NCBI GenBank assembly: GCA_023426855.1
Contig: JAEZBU010000289.1
Location: 1-17,791 of the forward strand
DNA length: 17,791 nucleotides
Direction of reading: 5' to 3'
Origin: Pseudomonadota bacterium
GTDB lineage: Bacteria > Pseudomonadota > Alphaproteobacteria > Rhizobiales > Hyphomicrobiaceae
In this document: positions 7,197-14,639 of the stretch, piece after piece
Numbering within the stretch: position 1 is the stretch's first letter
Layout: each line of letters begins with the position of its first letter
Translations under genes and position numbers: made by a program
The notes under the pieces: model-generated
What the model saw: the letters and a program-made list of their open reading frames with translations, nothing else
Database searches by the model: none
Told to the model about the DNA's origin: nothing

Positions 7197-7270
7197 CGTA
7201 TCGTTCTCCTGCTGATGTCAGTATCCAGCGCAGCCTAGAGCGCGAAGGTAGCGTTAGAAAGCGTGTATTA

Positions 7271-7296
7271 AACCCGTGTGATACGGATCATGTTCC
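7271..7296 (-). promoter_or_regulatory. Weak candidate EcfG-type stress promoter
   Basis: On the minus strand GGAAC (7296-7292), a 17-base spacer and GGTT (7274-7271) resemble the alphaproteobacterial general-stress pattern GGAAC-N16/17-CGTT with one mismatch in the -10. It lies about 75 nt before the peptidoglycan-binding gene and overlaps the end of the thioesterase gene. One short match can arise by chance. Confidence 0.25.
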
Positions 7297-7701
7297 CGAG
7301 CCGTTCATTTTGCGCTGCACGCGTTGGTCAAAACGCGCAACGTTAACCACCACGCGCTGATGCGTGCCATCGCCGATGACTTCGCTATCATCGCGCGCCT
7401 CGACGCGGAACGTCACCGTGCGTCCCTCGACGGCCGTCACCTCCGCCGTGGCCGTGACCGTCAGGCCGACAGGCGTCGCGGCGAAATGGCGAACATCGAG
7501 ATGAATACCAAGGCTCTGATGTCCCTCCGGCAGCAAATGCTCGATTGCAGCCAGGGCCGCCGCCTCGATCACGTTGATCATCACCGGGGTAGCCAGTACG
7601 GCAATCCGCCCCGAGCCGACGCGGGGTGCCGTGTGCTCGGCCGCCACGACCAACTGGGCGTTGCCGTTCAGTCCCGGCGTTAACTGTGAAAGATCGGTCA
7701 T
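7288..7701 (-). CDS. Hot-dog thioesterase, fluoroacetyl-CoA thioesterase (FlK)-like
   Basis: 137-aa single hot-dog domain protein. The family hydrolyses acyl-CoA thioesters; FlK is its best-known member. Residues T38, E46 (ATPVMINVIEAAAL) and H72 (LDVRHFAATPVG) have the same spacing (8 and 26) as the FlK catalytic Thr42-Glu50-His76 as I recall it. The C-terminal strand HQRVVVNVARF is also typical. The start is uncertain: ATG 7701 is taken as the family start, but neither it nor the in-frame TTG at 7716 has a clear ribosome site. It is divergent from the serine hydrolase gene. Probably a housekeeping short-chain acyl-CoA thioesterase; fluoroacetate detoxification should not be assumed. Confidence 0.88.
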   Translation of the reverse strand: MTDLSQLTPGLNGNAQLVVAAEHTAPRVGSGRIAVLATPVMINVIEAAALAAIEHLLPEGHQSLGIHLDVRHFAATPVGLTVTATAEVTAVEGRTVTFRVEARDDSEVIGDGTHQRVVVNVARFDQRVQRKMNGSGT

Positions 7702-7729
7702 CGTTCGCGCATGCAATCCAGTTTTATCT

Positions 7730-7753
7730 GTGCACGTTGTTACACCAACGCAC
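7730..7753. promoter_or_regulatory. Imperfect inverted repeat in the divergent thioesterase/hydrolase spacer
   Basis: CGTTG (7735-7739) and CAACG (7746-7750) are complementary around TTACAC, and the symmetry continues to GTG/CAC if two bases (CA) bulge on the left. It sits in the 150-bp spacer between the two divergent starts, so it could be a regulator site. The arms are short and the role is a guess. Confidence 0.2.
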
Positions 7754-7851
7754 CTCGTCTGATCTTAACGATCTGGTGGTCACGATAGCACGCGGGCGTT
7801 GACCGGCCACGCATTTCGCGGTCGCTGTCGGCATCATTGGAGAGCCGCCCC

Positions 7852-9441
7852 ATGCTGCACAAGAAGCTGCCGCGCACCATCACGATCCTGGCGTCCATGG
7901 CAGGCACAGCGATGCTCAGCATTGCCGGCACGCACAAAGCCGCCGCAGACGGCCTGTCGCCGCCGCAAACCCCCGGCGTCGCGATCGCAGCCGGCCAGAT
8001 AGAGACTGCCATCGCGCGTCTCGACAATCTGTCGGCCGACATCATGTCGCGCACAGGCATTCCCGGCATGGCTGTCGCCGTGGTTCATGACGGTCAGGTG
8101 GTCTACGCGAAAGGCTTCGGCGTGCGGAAGGTTGGCGACGGTGCCACCGTCGATGCCGATACAGTGTTTCAGATCGCATCCGTCTCGAAGTCCGTCAGCG
8201 CCACGGTGATCGCGCATCAGGTCGGCAAAGGCGTCGTGCAGTGGGATACACCGCTGATCCGCCACCTGCCGGGCTTCAAGCTACGCGGCCCTTACGTCAC
8301 ACAGCACGCGACCATCGGCGATCTGTTCGCGCATCGCTCGGGTCTTCCGGACCATGCCGGCGATGACCTGGAGGATCTCGGCTACGATCGCGCGCAGATC
8401 CTGGAGCGACTGCGATTTCTTCCGCTATCGCCCTTCCGCACCAGTTATGCCTACACCAACTTCGGCCTTACCGCCGCGGCCGAAGCTGTGGCCGTCGCAT
8501 CCGGACAGGATTGGGCGACGCTGGCTGAAGAGACGATCTACAAACCGCTCGGCATGACGACGACGAGTTCACGGTTCGCGGATTTCGCCAATCGCCCGAA
8601 CCGCGCCGCGCCGCATGTCAAGGTCGGCGCGCGCTATGAAACGAAGTTCCAGCGCCAGCCCGACGCCCAGTCTCCTGCCGGTGGCGTCAGTTCGTCGGTC
8701 CGCGACCTTGCCCGCTGGATGACGATGGTGATGCAGAACGGCACTTTCGCAGGCCGGCAGATCATCCCCTCCGACGCCCTGCTGCCGGCCATCACCGCGC
8801 AGACGATTTCCAGCCCCTCATTTGCGGTCGACGCGCGCCCCGGCATGTACGGCTATGGCTTCAACGTCGGCGTTACGGCATCCGGCCGCATGGAACTGAG
8901 CCATTCCGGCGCATTCGTGCTCGGCGCTGGCACTGCGTTCCGGATCTGGCCGCAAGCCAGGGTCGGTATCGTCGTACTGACCAATGCGGCCCCGATCGGC
9001 GCGCCCGAAGCGCTCAGCATGAGCTTCGGAGATCTCGTTCAGTTCGGCAAAGTGACGCGCGATTGGCTTGACGCGTTTGCCGCCCCCTTCGCCAGTATGG
9101 CGGCCCCGACGGGTGCGTTGGTCGGTCAGCCGCGACCGAAATCCCCATCACCACCCGTCGCGGCAACGCTTTACACCGGCACGTACGGCAACGCCTACTA
9201 TGGCGAAGCCGTCATCAGCGAACGCGATGGCACGCTGATCCTGACACTCGGCGCTGCCCGCATCGCACTGCCACTCACCCACTGGGACAGCAACGACTTC
9301 ACGATCGCTCCGGTCAGCGAGAACGAGGCGCCTGGCTCGATCTCTCGCGTCAGATTTGCCGGGGGTGGTCGATCGCCAGCGCAAGCGCTGACGATCGAAT
9401 ACCTCGATGAAAACGGTCTCGGCACCTTCGTGCGGAAATGA
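7852..9441 (+). CDS. Secreted serine hydrolase, beta-lactamase (class C/AmpH-like) family with C-terminal accessory domain
   Basis: 529-aa penicillin-binding-like serine hydrolase. The N-terminus (KK, hydrophobic 8-26, then THKAAADG) looks like an export signal, so it probably acts in the periplasm. The catalytic motifs are complete: S110-V-S-K113, Y201-T-N203 and H351-S-G353 in place of KTG. The core spans about 55-385. A hinge rich in Pro/Ser (425-436) leads to a 90-residue beta-rich end starting YTGTYGNAYYGEA, as in the DUF3471-type domain often fused to these esterases. ATG 7852 is chosen over TTG 7837; GGAG lies upstream. Members include D-amino acid esterases, D-aminopeptidases, peptidoglycan-modifying enzymes and esterases. 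The HSG motif argues against a true antibiotic-resistance beta-lactamase. Its stop lies 7 bp from the stop of the opposing oxidoreductase gene. Confidence 0.92.
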   Translation: MLHKKLPRTITILASMAGTAMLSIAGTHKAAADGLSPPQTPGVAIAAGQIETAIARLDNLSADIMSRTGIPGMAVAVVHDGQVVYAKGFGVRKVGDGATVDADTVFQIASVSKSVSATVIAHQVGKGVVQWDTPLIRHLPGFKLRGPYVTQHATIGDLFAHRSGLPDHAGDDLEDLGYDRAQILERLRFLPLSPFRTSYAYTNFGLTAAAEAVAVASGQDWATLAEETIYKPLGMTTTSSRFADFANRPNRAAPHVKVGARYETKFQRQPDAQSPAGGVSSSVRDLARWMTMVMQNGTFAGRQIIPSDALLPAITAQTISSPSFAVDARPGMYGYGFNVGVTASGRMELSHSGAFVLGAGTAFRIWPQARVGIVVLTNAAPIGAPEALSMSFGDLVQFGKVTRDWLDAFAAPFASMAAPTGALVGQPRPKSPSPPVAATLYTGTYGNAYYGEAVISERDGTLILTLGAARIALPLTHWDSNDFTIAPVSENEAPGSISRVRFAGGGRSPAQALTIEYLDENGLGTFVRK

Positions 9442-9448
9442 CGCCGGA

Positions 9449-10825
9449 TCAAAGCTGACCGGCATCGCCCCAGTTGTCGAGCCGTGCCACGTACTCCGGA
9501 TCCTCGTAGCGCGCGGGATGGAACGCCGGCGCATAGTCCGGCAGTTCACCACCCGTCAGATAGCGCGCCATGAGATCGCCACCCGCGCACGACGCCATGA
9601 CGCCGAAGCCCGAGAACGCGCCGGAAACGAACAGACCATCGACCGGCAATGGCCCGATCAGCGGACGGTTCTCGCGAGTCTTCAGGTAGTAGCCGCCATC
9701 GACGAACGGGCGAACGCCCTTGTCGATCGCGCTTTGCATCCCCGGCAGCATCGTCGTCAAACCGCGTAGAACGATATCGCTGTAGTTGGGATCCTCGGGC
9801 AGCGGGAAGATCACCTCAGCCGGACTGTTCTCGTACGTATAAAGCCCAAGGAACGTTGCGCTGGCGCCCGTGCCGTCAGGCCGGCCATGCGCACCGGAAG
9901 GGAACGTGTCCAGGAGCCAGCGGGTGCTTTCATCCTCGGCAAGCGCCTCGCGCTCTTCCGCGTTCCACGGCAGCTTCTGCTCGTCGAGCCAGATCATCAT
10001 TGGCGCGTGACGGGGTATCGAACCCGAGACGTCACTGATGCTGATCTTGTGATGCAGTTCAGCGAAGATCGGCAGCTTCAGACCGAGCATGTCCAGCATC
10101 TTGGGCAGCAACGGCCCTGCAGCGATCACCAGCTTGTCTGCCGCGATGGCGCGACGTTCGCCGCCCTGTTCGATCTCGATGCCGCTCACACGCCCGCCGC
10201 TGGTATCGACGGCGACGACCTCGCCGCGAATAAGCTGAACGCCCTTCTCGCGCGCGGCCTCCAGCATCGCCATGCCAAGCTGCTGCGCGCTCATCCAGCC
10301 GGCGCGGCGGACATGCGCCACAGCCAGCGTCTCAGGATTGAGATAGGGGAAATGCTTCTGGATGAGCGATTTGTCGGTGATGTAGTCCGCACCCGTAAGG
10401 GGAAATTCGAAGCCACTTTCCGGCGACGGCAGATAGTCACTGTCGGGCTTGTCGTGCACCCGCACGGGTCCGCCGCCGCGCTTCTCGGCGCTGACCGCCA
10501 TCTCGTGCAACCAGGACACCTTGCCGGGGTCGGCTGTGGCAAACAGGTAACCGCGGCGATTGAGATGGATTCGATTGTCGGTCTCCCGCGCGATCTCCTC
10601 GATGAGGTCGATGCTGCGGTTCATGTATGCGGTCATCTGCCAATCGGGACCGGGCCACCAGTTCCGATAGGCCTCGGTCGATTTGTCGGACGTCAGCGAT
10701 AGCGGATTATCCCGCTCGATGATCGCGACGTCGGTGTGGCCGTGCTTGACCGCGAGGAAATAGGCGGCCGCGACGCCGGCCATTCCGCCCCCACAGATAA
10801 CCACCTTCGATGACGTATCAGCCAT
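9449..10825 (-). CDS. FAD-dependent oxidoreductase of the DAO (DadA/sarcosine oxidase-like) family
   Basis: 458-aa flavoprotein. The Rossmann dinucleotide motif VVICGGGMAGVAAAYFL begins at residue 8, and E37 in VAIIERDN ends strand 2 and should bind the FAD ribose. STEAYRNWWPGP (49-60) is a substrate/FAD-covering segment common in this group, and VSGAFSGFGVMASCAGGDLMA near the C-terminus is the second FAD-binding block. Such enzymes oxidise amines or amino acids (D-amino acids, sarcosine, glycine betaine derivatives) to imines. No signal peptide, so cytoplasmic or membrane-associated. The ribosome site before ATG 10825 is weak. It has no obvious functional partner here; the substrate is unknown. 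Confidence 0.92.
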   Translation of the reverse strand: MADTSSKVVICGGGMAGVAAAYFLAVKHGHTDVAIIERDNPLSLTSDKSTEAYRNWWPGPDWQMTAYMNRSIDLIEEIARETDNRIHLNRRGYLFATADPGKVSWLHEMAVSAEKRGGGPVRVHDKPDSDYLPSPESGFEFPLTGADYITDKSLIQKHFPYLNPETLAVAHVRRAGWMSAQQLGMAMLEAAREKGVQLIRGEVVAVDTSGGRVSGIEIEQGGERRAIAADKLVIAAGPLLPKMLDMLGLKLPIFAELHHKISISDVSGSIPRHAPMMIWLDEQKLPWNAEEREALAEDESTRWLLDTFPSGAHGRPDGTGASATFLGLYTYENSPAEVIFPLPEDPNYSDIVLRGLTTMLPGMQSAIDKGVRPFVDGGYYLKTRENRPLIGPLPVDGLFVSGAFSGFGVMASCAGGDLMARYLTGGELPDYAPAFHPARYEDPEYVARLDNWGDAGQL

Positions 10826-10924
10826 GCGTATTGTCCAGTGCGCTAAGAAGGGCGCCGAAAGCGCCGGTTAGAGGAGCCCGATGAGCATATCGGACACCCC
10901 ACCGTCATAGCCAACATTGGCCCC

Positions 10925-10969
10925 GCGCGGCAATGATACATCGCCGCGCTGCCTGCGGGCAGGCCCGCA
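10925..10969. other. Two tandem GC-rich hairpins downstream of the acyltransferase gene
   Basis: Hairpin A pairs GCGCGGC (10925-10931) with GCCGCGC (10943-10949); the loop can close further with ATG/CAT after one mismatch. Hairpin B pairs TGCGGGC (10954-10960) with GCCCGCA (10963-10969) around two bases. They lie 18 bp past the acyltransferase stop and 100 bp before the oxidoreductase start on the same strand. Neither strand has a T-run after them, so they may be an mRNA 3'-end stabiliser, a factor-dependent stop or a REP-like sequence rather than a standard terminator. Confidence 0.45.
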
Positions 10970-10986
10970 AGGTTCGATCATCCAAG

Positions 10987-13020
10987 TCAATGATTGAAGC
11001 CCGTGCTTGCAATGCGAGACACGATATCCTTGACGACAAAGCCCGCACCGAGAGCACTGAGGTGGTTATCGTCATAGTACAGCGCCTGCAAATTCAACGA
11101 GGCCAGGCATCTTCCCTGGCGCCACGTGTTGCAGAACATCCTTTCAGGATAAACACGGAGCAAGCGGTCAGCTTCTCCCACCTCATCCAATGCCGCGATG
11201 GCGCTCCGATTCCGCCGCGCAAAAACGTCGTGACTGGTGCTCACGTCTTCCTTCAACGTGCCGATCATGTGCAGCTTCGCCATGTAGTTCGGGACATCCC
11301 ACCCGACCTCGGGAATAGGGTACACCAGGATCACGGTCTTTCCGGCGTCGAGGAGCTCGCGTACGCCATCCCGTATCGCTTCAGCCAAACTCAGCGGCTG
11401 CCCTTCGCGCACGACATCCGACTCGAACACGGTTGGCATGCCGTATTCGATACCCCCTTCCTCGTTGTCGAACCGACCGGCTTCGAATTTGGGAGCCCAA
11501 CGCGTCGCAATAACCACATGGCGCAAAAGGGGACTGCGGATGAGATGATCGAACACTGCATCCTGCCGCTCGCAGCGATCTGCCGCGCCGACGCGTTTGA
11601 AGTGCCTGACCGGCGGACAACCTGCGACGTGCAGATCAGCAACGCTCAAACCCTTCTCGCTGAGGGCACGCCCAAGCGGTCGCACAAGTGCGCGAGCGTG
11701 TGAATCCCCAATAATTGCTACGGAAACATCGCCATCGCCGTAGGTGCAAGCGTTTTCCAGCGGACCAGAACGACGGGTCTTGCACTGCATTTCGCGCTCG
11801 ATCCGCGCATCGTCCGCATTGATTGCCAGGAACTGGTCTGTCGGGAACCTGTCCGCAAATCCCTTCGTCAGGCGGCCGGCAGCAAAGAAACCAATCAGCA
11901 GCGCAGCCGAAACCGCACCCCAAGTCATCAACGCAGGCATCCTCACCATCTGACGATTGCGGAACGGTTGTTCAACGAACCGCCATGACAGGTAGGCCAG
12001 CACGAAGGTCGCGATCACGAGCGACGCGACGAGCCCGACTCCGGGATCCGACAGGCTCCGGAGCCGCGCAAATACCAGCAGCGGATAATGCCACAAGTAA
12101 ACGCTGTAGCTGATAAGCCCGATGCCCACGAAAACGGGCCGCGACAGCAGCATGTTGACGAAAGTGCCCTGGATAGCGAACGCGATAACCATCCCGGCCC
12201 CCAGCACCGGCAACAGCGTATAGCTGCTCGGATAAGGCGTGAGCGGATTGAAGGTAAGAACAGCGAACACAATGAGCCCGAGCCCGGTCAGGCCACCGAG
12301 CTCCGCAACCATCCTGTGATGGGCGACACCGGCGCTGTTGCCGTGAACGGTCCAGTATGCAACGAGCGCGCCTACCAGCAATTCCCAAGCCCGTGTCGGA
12401 AGCAGGAAGAAGCCCCACGACGGCGGCGCGTTCCAGGTCCACGGCATCGGCCTTGCGCCCGGCTCCACTTCGAAATTGCCGCCGATGAACGCCAGCAGGA
12501 AACTGGTGATCGCAAGGATGGCAAGCGCCAGCGCCACGGACTGCCGCGCCACGCGGTACAGCAGCAGGAGCAGCAGCGGGAACAGAATGTAAAACTGTTC
12601 CTCGACCGCCAGGCTCCAGGTGTGCAGCAGCGGCTTCAGCTCAGCAGCGCGATCGAAATAGCCGCTTTCCAGATAGAACTGGATGTTTGAGGAAAATAGC
12701 AGCGTGGTCAGCACGCTGGTCGCGAACGCCTTCATGTCCTCGGGCATCATCCAGAGGTAGGCGAACGGAAGACATGCCAGAATAACGAGAAACAGCGCAG
12801 GGAGGATGCGTCGTGCTCGCCGTTCGTAAAATGACCGCAGGGAAAACGTGCCCGCCTCGATATCCCGCATGATCAGCGAGGTGATCAGAAACCCGCTGAT
12901 TACGAAGAACACGTCCACGCCGACGAAGCCGCCGCTGAACCCGCTGATGCCCGCGTGACACAACACTACCGGCACCACAGCGACGGCCCGGAGGCCGTCA
13001 ATCTCTCTGCGATAGATCAA
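10987..13020 (-). CDS. OafA/YrhL-type membrane O-acyltransferase with C-terminal SGNH domain
   Basis: 677-aa integral membrane acyltransferase that would O-acetylate a surface polysaccharide. The N-terminal acyltransferase-3 domain (1-385) opens YRREIDGLRAVAVVPVVLCH with the diagnostic R11-x10-H22, then GFVGVDVFFVISGFLI, YERRARRILPA and LKPLLHTWSLAVEEQFY, with about ten to eleven hydrophobic helices. A periplasmic SGNH-hydrolase-like domain follows (about 400-677) with the nucleophile block IIGDSHARA (S440) and the distal YYDDNHLS (D650/D651, H653). In this architecture the membrane domain passes the acetyl group across and the SGNH domain attaches it. The start is TTG at 13020: the motif order demands it, GGGGGG lies 8 bases upstream, and the nearest ATG upstream is out of frame. 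No glycan-synthesis genes adjoin it, so the acceptor is unknown. Confidence 0.95.
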   Translation of the reverse strand: MIYRREIDGLRAVAVVPVVLCHAGISGFSGGFVGVDVFFVISGFLITSLIMRDIEAGTFSLRSFYERRARRILPALFLVILACLPFAYLWMMPEDMKAFATSVLTTLLFSSNIQFYLESGYFDRAAELKPLLHTWSLAVEEQFYILFPLLLLLLYRVARQSVALALAILAITSFLLAFIGGNFEVEPGARPMPWTWNAPPSWGFFLLPTRAWELLVGALVAYWTVHGNSAGVAHHRMVAELGGLTGLGLIVFAVLTFNPLTPYPSSYTLLPVLGAGMVIAFAIQGTFVNMLLSRPVFVGIGLISYSVYLWHYPLLVFARLRSLSDPGVGLVASLVIATFVLAYLSWRFVEQPFRNRQMVRMPALMTWGAVSAALLIGFFAAGRLTKGFADRFPTDQFLAINADDARIEREMQCKTRRSGPLENACTYGDGDVSVAIIGDSHARALVRPLGRALSEKGLSVADLHVAGCPPVRHFKRVGAADRCERQDAVFDHLIRSPLLRHVVIATRWAPKFEAGRFDNEEGGIEYGMPTVFESDVVREGQPLSLAEAIRDGVRELLDAGKTVILVYPIPEVGWDVPNYMAKLHMIGTLKEDVSTSHDVFARRNRSAIAALDEVGEADRLLRVYPERMFCNTWRQGRCLASLNLQALYYDDNHLSALGAGFVVKDIVSRIASTGFNH

Positions 13021-13099
13021 GCTCAGTCCCCCCTGAGCCCGTCATAGCAACGACACGCCACCGCGTCACGCTGCGTCGCGCGGGTGTCCCAAACGATCC

Positions 13100-13447
13100 T
13101 CAGCAGCGGATCATGTTACGTGCGCCCTTGCCCTCGCGGATGGTCAGGTTGTTGCCGCGCACCGCGAGCGTCATGGTGTGGCGCTGGCGATCACCCTCGA
13201 CGCTGCATACCACGCGCACCCGCCAGGCGCTGGCGCTGGTACGATTGACCCTGGTGAACCGGCAATGCGCCTCGTGCTGATCGTAGCGCTTTGCCCCCAG
13301 AATCAATGGTGCAGCCGGCATGCTCTGATCGACCAGGCATTGCAGCGGGTTCGAGGCCCACTTGCCGACATAGGTCGGTGTCTGCGCCTGCGCGCCGGTC
13401 GCCGTCAGGCCCGCGATCAGACCCAGCAATATCAGTGACTTTTTCAT
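13100..13447 (-). CDS. Small secreted four-cysteine protein of unknown function
   Basis: 115-aa protein with a clear Sec signal: MKKSLILLGLIAGLTATGAQA, cleavage expected after residue 21. The 94-residue mature part has cysteines at 37, 62, 81 and 115 (the last residue), enough for two disulfides in the periplasm, and alternating strand-like stretches (WRVRVVCSVEG, TMTLAVRGNNLTI) that suggest a small beta-sandwich or barrel. The GAGGGGGG ribosome site before ATG 13447 is strong. It resembles short exported hypotheticals common in Bradyrhizobium relatives, but I know of no function. It follows the 110-aa conserved hypothetical on the same strand by 42 bp, so the two may share a transcript. Confidence 0.85.
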   Translation of the reverse strand: MKKSLILLGLIAGLTATGAQAQTPTYVGKWASNPLQCLVDQSMPAAPLILGAKRYDQHEAHCRFTRVNRTSASAWRVRVVCSVEGDRQRHTMTLAVRGNNLTIREGKGARNMIRC

Positions 13448-13489
13448 GTTCCCCCCTCGTGTTCCCCCGATGATACGGCATCCGCGCCG

Positions 13490-13822
13490 TCATCGTCCCG
13501 CGCCGCGACTATGGATGTTGATATCCAGGTCCACGGCATCGATGCAGCTCTGTTCCGCGCGGTGCGCCCTGCCCGTATGCCAGGGACCATCACGCAGCCG
13601 CGTCTCCCGCACCTCCGCCAGATTGAGGCAGCGCCATTCGCCGCGACGCGGCAGCGTTGTGCGCGTCTCGCCGGCGAACTGGAAGGCCAGCACCCGCTCC
13701 GCCCCGTGCTTATGCCCGATGATATGTGGACAGAGCGCGCGCCAGCGGCCGTGATAGACGCACGTCACCTGCTTTTCCTCGACGATCGCCTGGCGGAACA
13801 GCCGGTAGGTTGCCGATGTCAT
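13490..13822 (-). CDS. Conserved hypothetical protein, WYL-like domain
   Basis: 110 aa from the ATG at 13822. The central block, VTCVYHGRWRALCPHIIGH then ERVLAFQFAGE and GEWRCLNLAEV, resembles the WYL-type small beta-barrel found in ligand-sensing regulators, and whole proteins like this are common single-domain hypotheticals in Hyphomicrobiales. Cysteines at 21, 31, 65 and 93 are notable for a cytoplasmic protein. There is no DNA-binding domain, signal peptide or membrane segment. Upstream in-frame starts (ATG 13867, GTG 13900) would add 15-26 Arg-rich residues that do not look like the family; none has a good ribosome site. The function is unknown; the WYL relation is from pattern only. Confidence 0.75.
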   Translation of the reverse strand: MTSATYRLFRQAIVEEKQVTCVYHGRWRALCPHIIGHKHGAERVLAFQFAGETRTTLPRRGEWRCLNLAEVRETRLRDGPWHTGRAHRAEQSCIDAVDLDINIHSRGAGR

Positions 13823-14581
13823 GCGCTGCAGATGGCGCCGAGCCAAGGGGCGTTCAAGGCGGATCATCGCGCCGTCGCATACCAACCGGGGTCCGTGCAC
13901 AACCTGCCAAGCGCGATTGGCTGCTTACCCTGGTTGTCCGGCGGTTCGGGAGGCAGCCGTAAATCCCAGGAAGCGGAGCGGCGGTCCGTGATCTTGGAGG
14001 AATGCGGACCAGTTCTCTCGCGCGCCTTCGGCACGCTGTTGTGGCGCGCCTTCGGCACGACCCCACCGCCGCTGGCGACGCGGCATGCAGCAACGGCATG
14101 ACCCCGCAGCCTCCGCCGCGCGAACCTCCACCAGTGCGAAGCCAGCCATGCCGAAGACGTGCGCAAAGGATGTCCCGCACATCCACCGTGCACGTGTTGG
14201 CTATCCGGTCCATCAACCGAATGCCGCTTCGCACTTTTCCAGTCCAGTTGATGGGTACCGGTCTTGAGAGAAGGCGCAGCTCCCGCCCGCGGACGCCCAA
14301 GCTCGCGCCGGCCCCCGGGATGGGCGGGATGAGGCGGAGCGTAAGGGGAGGAAAGTGGGGCGGGGATAAAATAGGGCCGATAGCACAACCACCTTCGGTT
14401 TTCGCTACATCCGTTACTCGTAGTTTATGGCCTAGACAAAGACTCTTTGGGCAAATTTTGGCATCATTTGGCTTTCGTTTCTTCCTTTAAATATCGCCAT
14501 TTATAACACTAACGACCAATTATCTGCCATCTTTGCTACTCTTCGGCCCTCATCCATCCGGAACATAATCCGAACATCGTC
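13823..14581. other. Gene-free stretch: GC-rich part then AT-rich leader
   Basis: I find no recognisable gene here. The first 570 bases are very GC-rich and open in several frames on both strands at once, none resembling a known family, so those openings are probably compositional. They carry a 16-bp direct repeat. From about 14,390 the composition drops sharply to AT-rich, which marks the left edge of the region carrying the DUF5343-HEPN cassette. No tRNA, integrase or obvious attachment repeat was seen. Confidence 0.6.
14020..14059. repeat. 16-bp direct repeat, 24-bp period
   Basis: GCGCGCCTTCGGCACG occurs at 14020-14035 and again at 14044-14059, separated by eight bases. The period of 24 is a multiple of three, but no convincing coding frame covers it. 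It may be a slippage duplication in a decayed sequence. Confidence 0.6.
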
Positions 14582-14610
14582 TTGACAAAAGGACGTGCAC
14601 AACATAGTTA
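14582..14610 (+). promoter_or_regulatory. Candidate promoter of the DUF5343-HEPN cassette
   Basis: A perfect TTGACA -35 (14582-14587) is followed by a 17-base spacer and a weak -10, TAGTTA (14605-14610). It lies 30-60 bases before the cassette start, in the AT-rich leader. The strong ribosome site AAGGAGG (14624-14630) sits nine bases before the ATG at 14640. The -35 is convincing, the -10 less so. Confidence 0.45.
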
Positions 14611-14639
14611 ATTCAGCATAAATAAGGAGGAACTAGCGT

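Noticed and set aside
7288..7701. Fluoroacetate resistance as the role of the thioesterase
   Set aside because: Only the catalytic triad is supported; no organofluorine genes are nearby, and most homologues are of unknown function.
7852..9441. Antibiotic-resistance beta-lactamase
   Set aside because: The third motif is HSG rather than KTG and the protein has a C-terminal accessory domain, both typical of esterase or peptidase relatives.
9887..10702. 271-codon open frame on the plus strand inside the oxidoreductase gene
   Set aside because: The minus strand carries an intact FAD-binding fold; no motif supports the plus frame.
13864..14490. Several 150-175-codon open frames on both strands (14002-14490 plus, 13864-14388 and 13854-14300 minus)
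   Set aside because: They overlap each other, have no ribosome sites or family patterns, and are rich in Arg/Pro/Ser as expected for random GC-rich frames. Kept only as an unexplained gene-free region.
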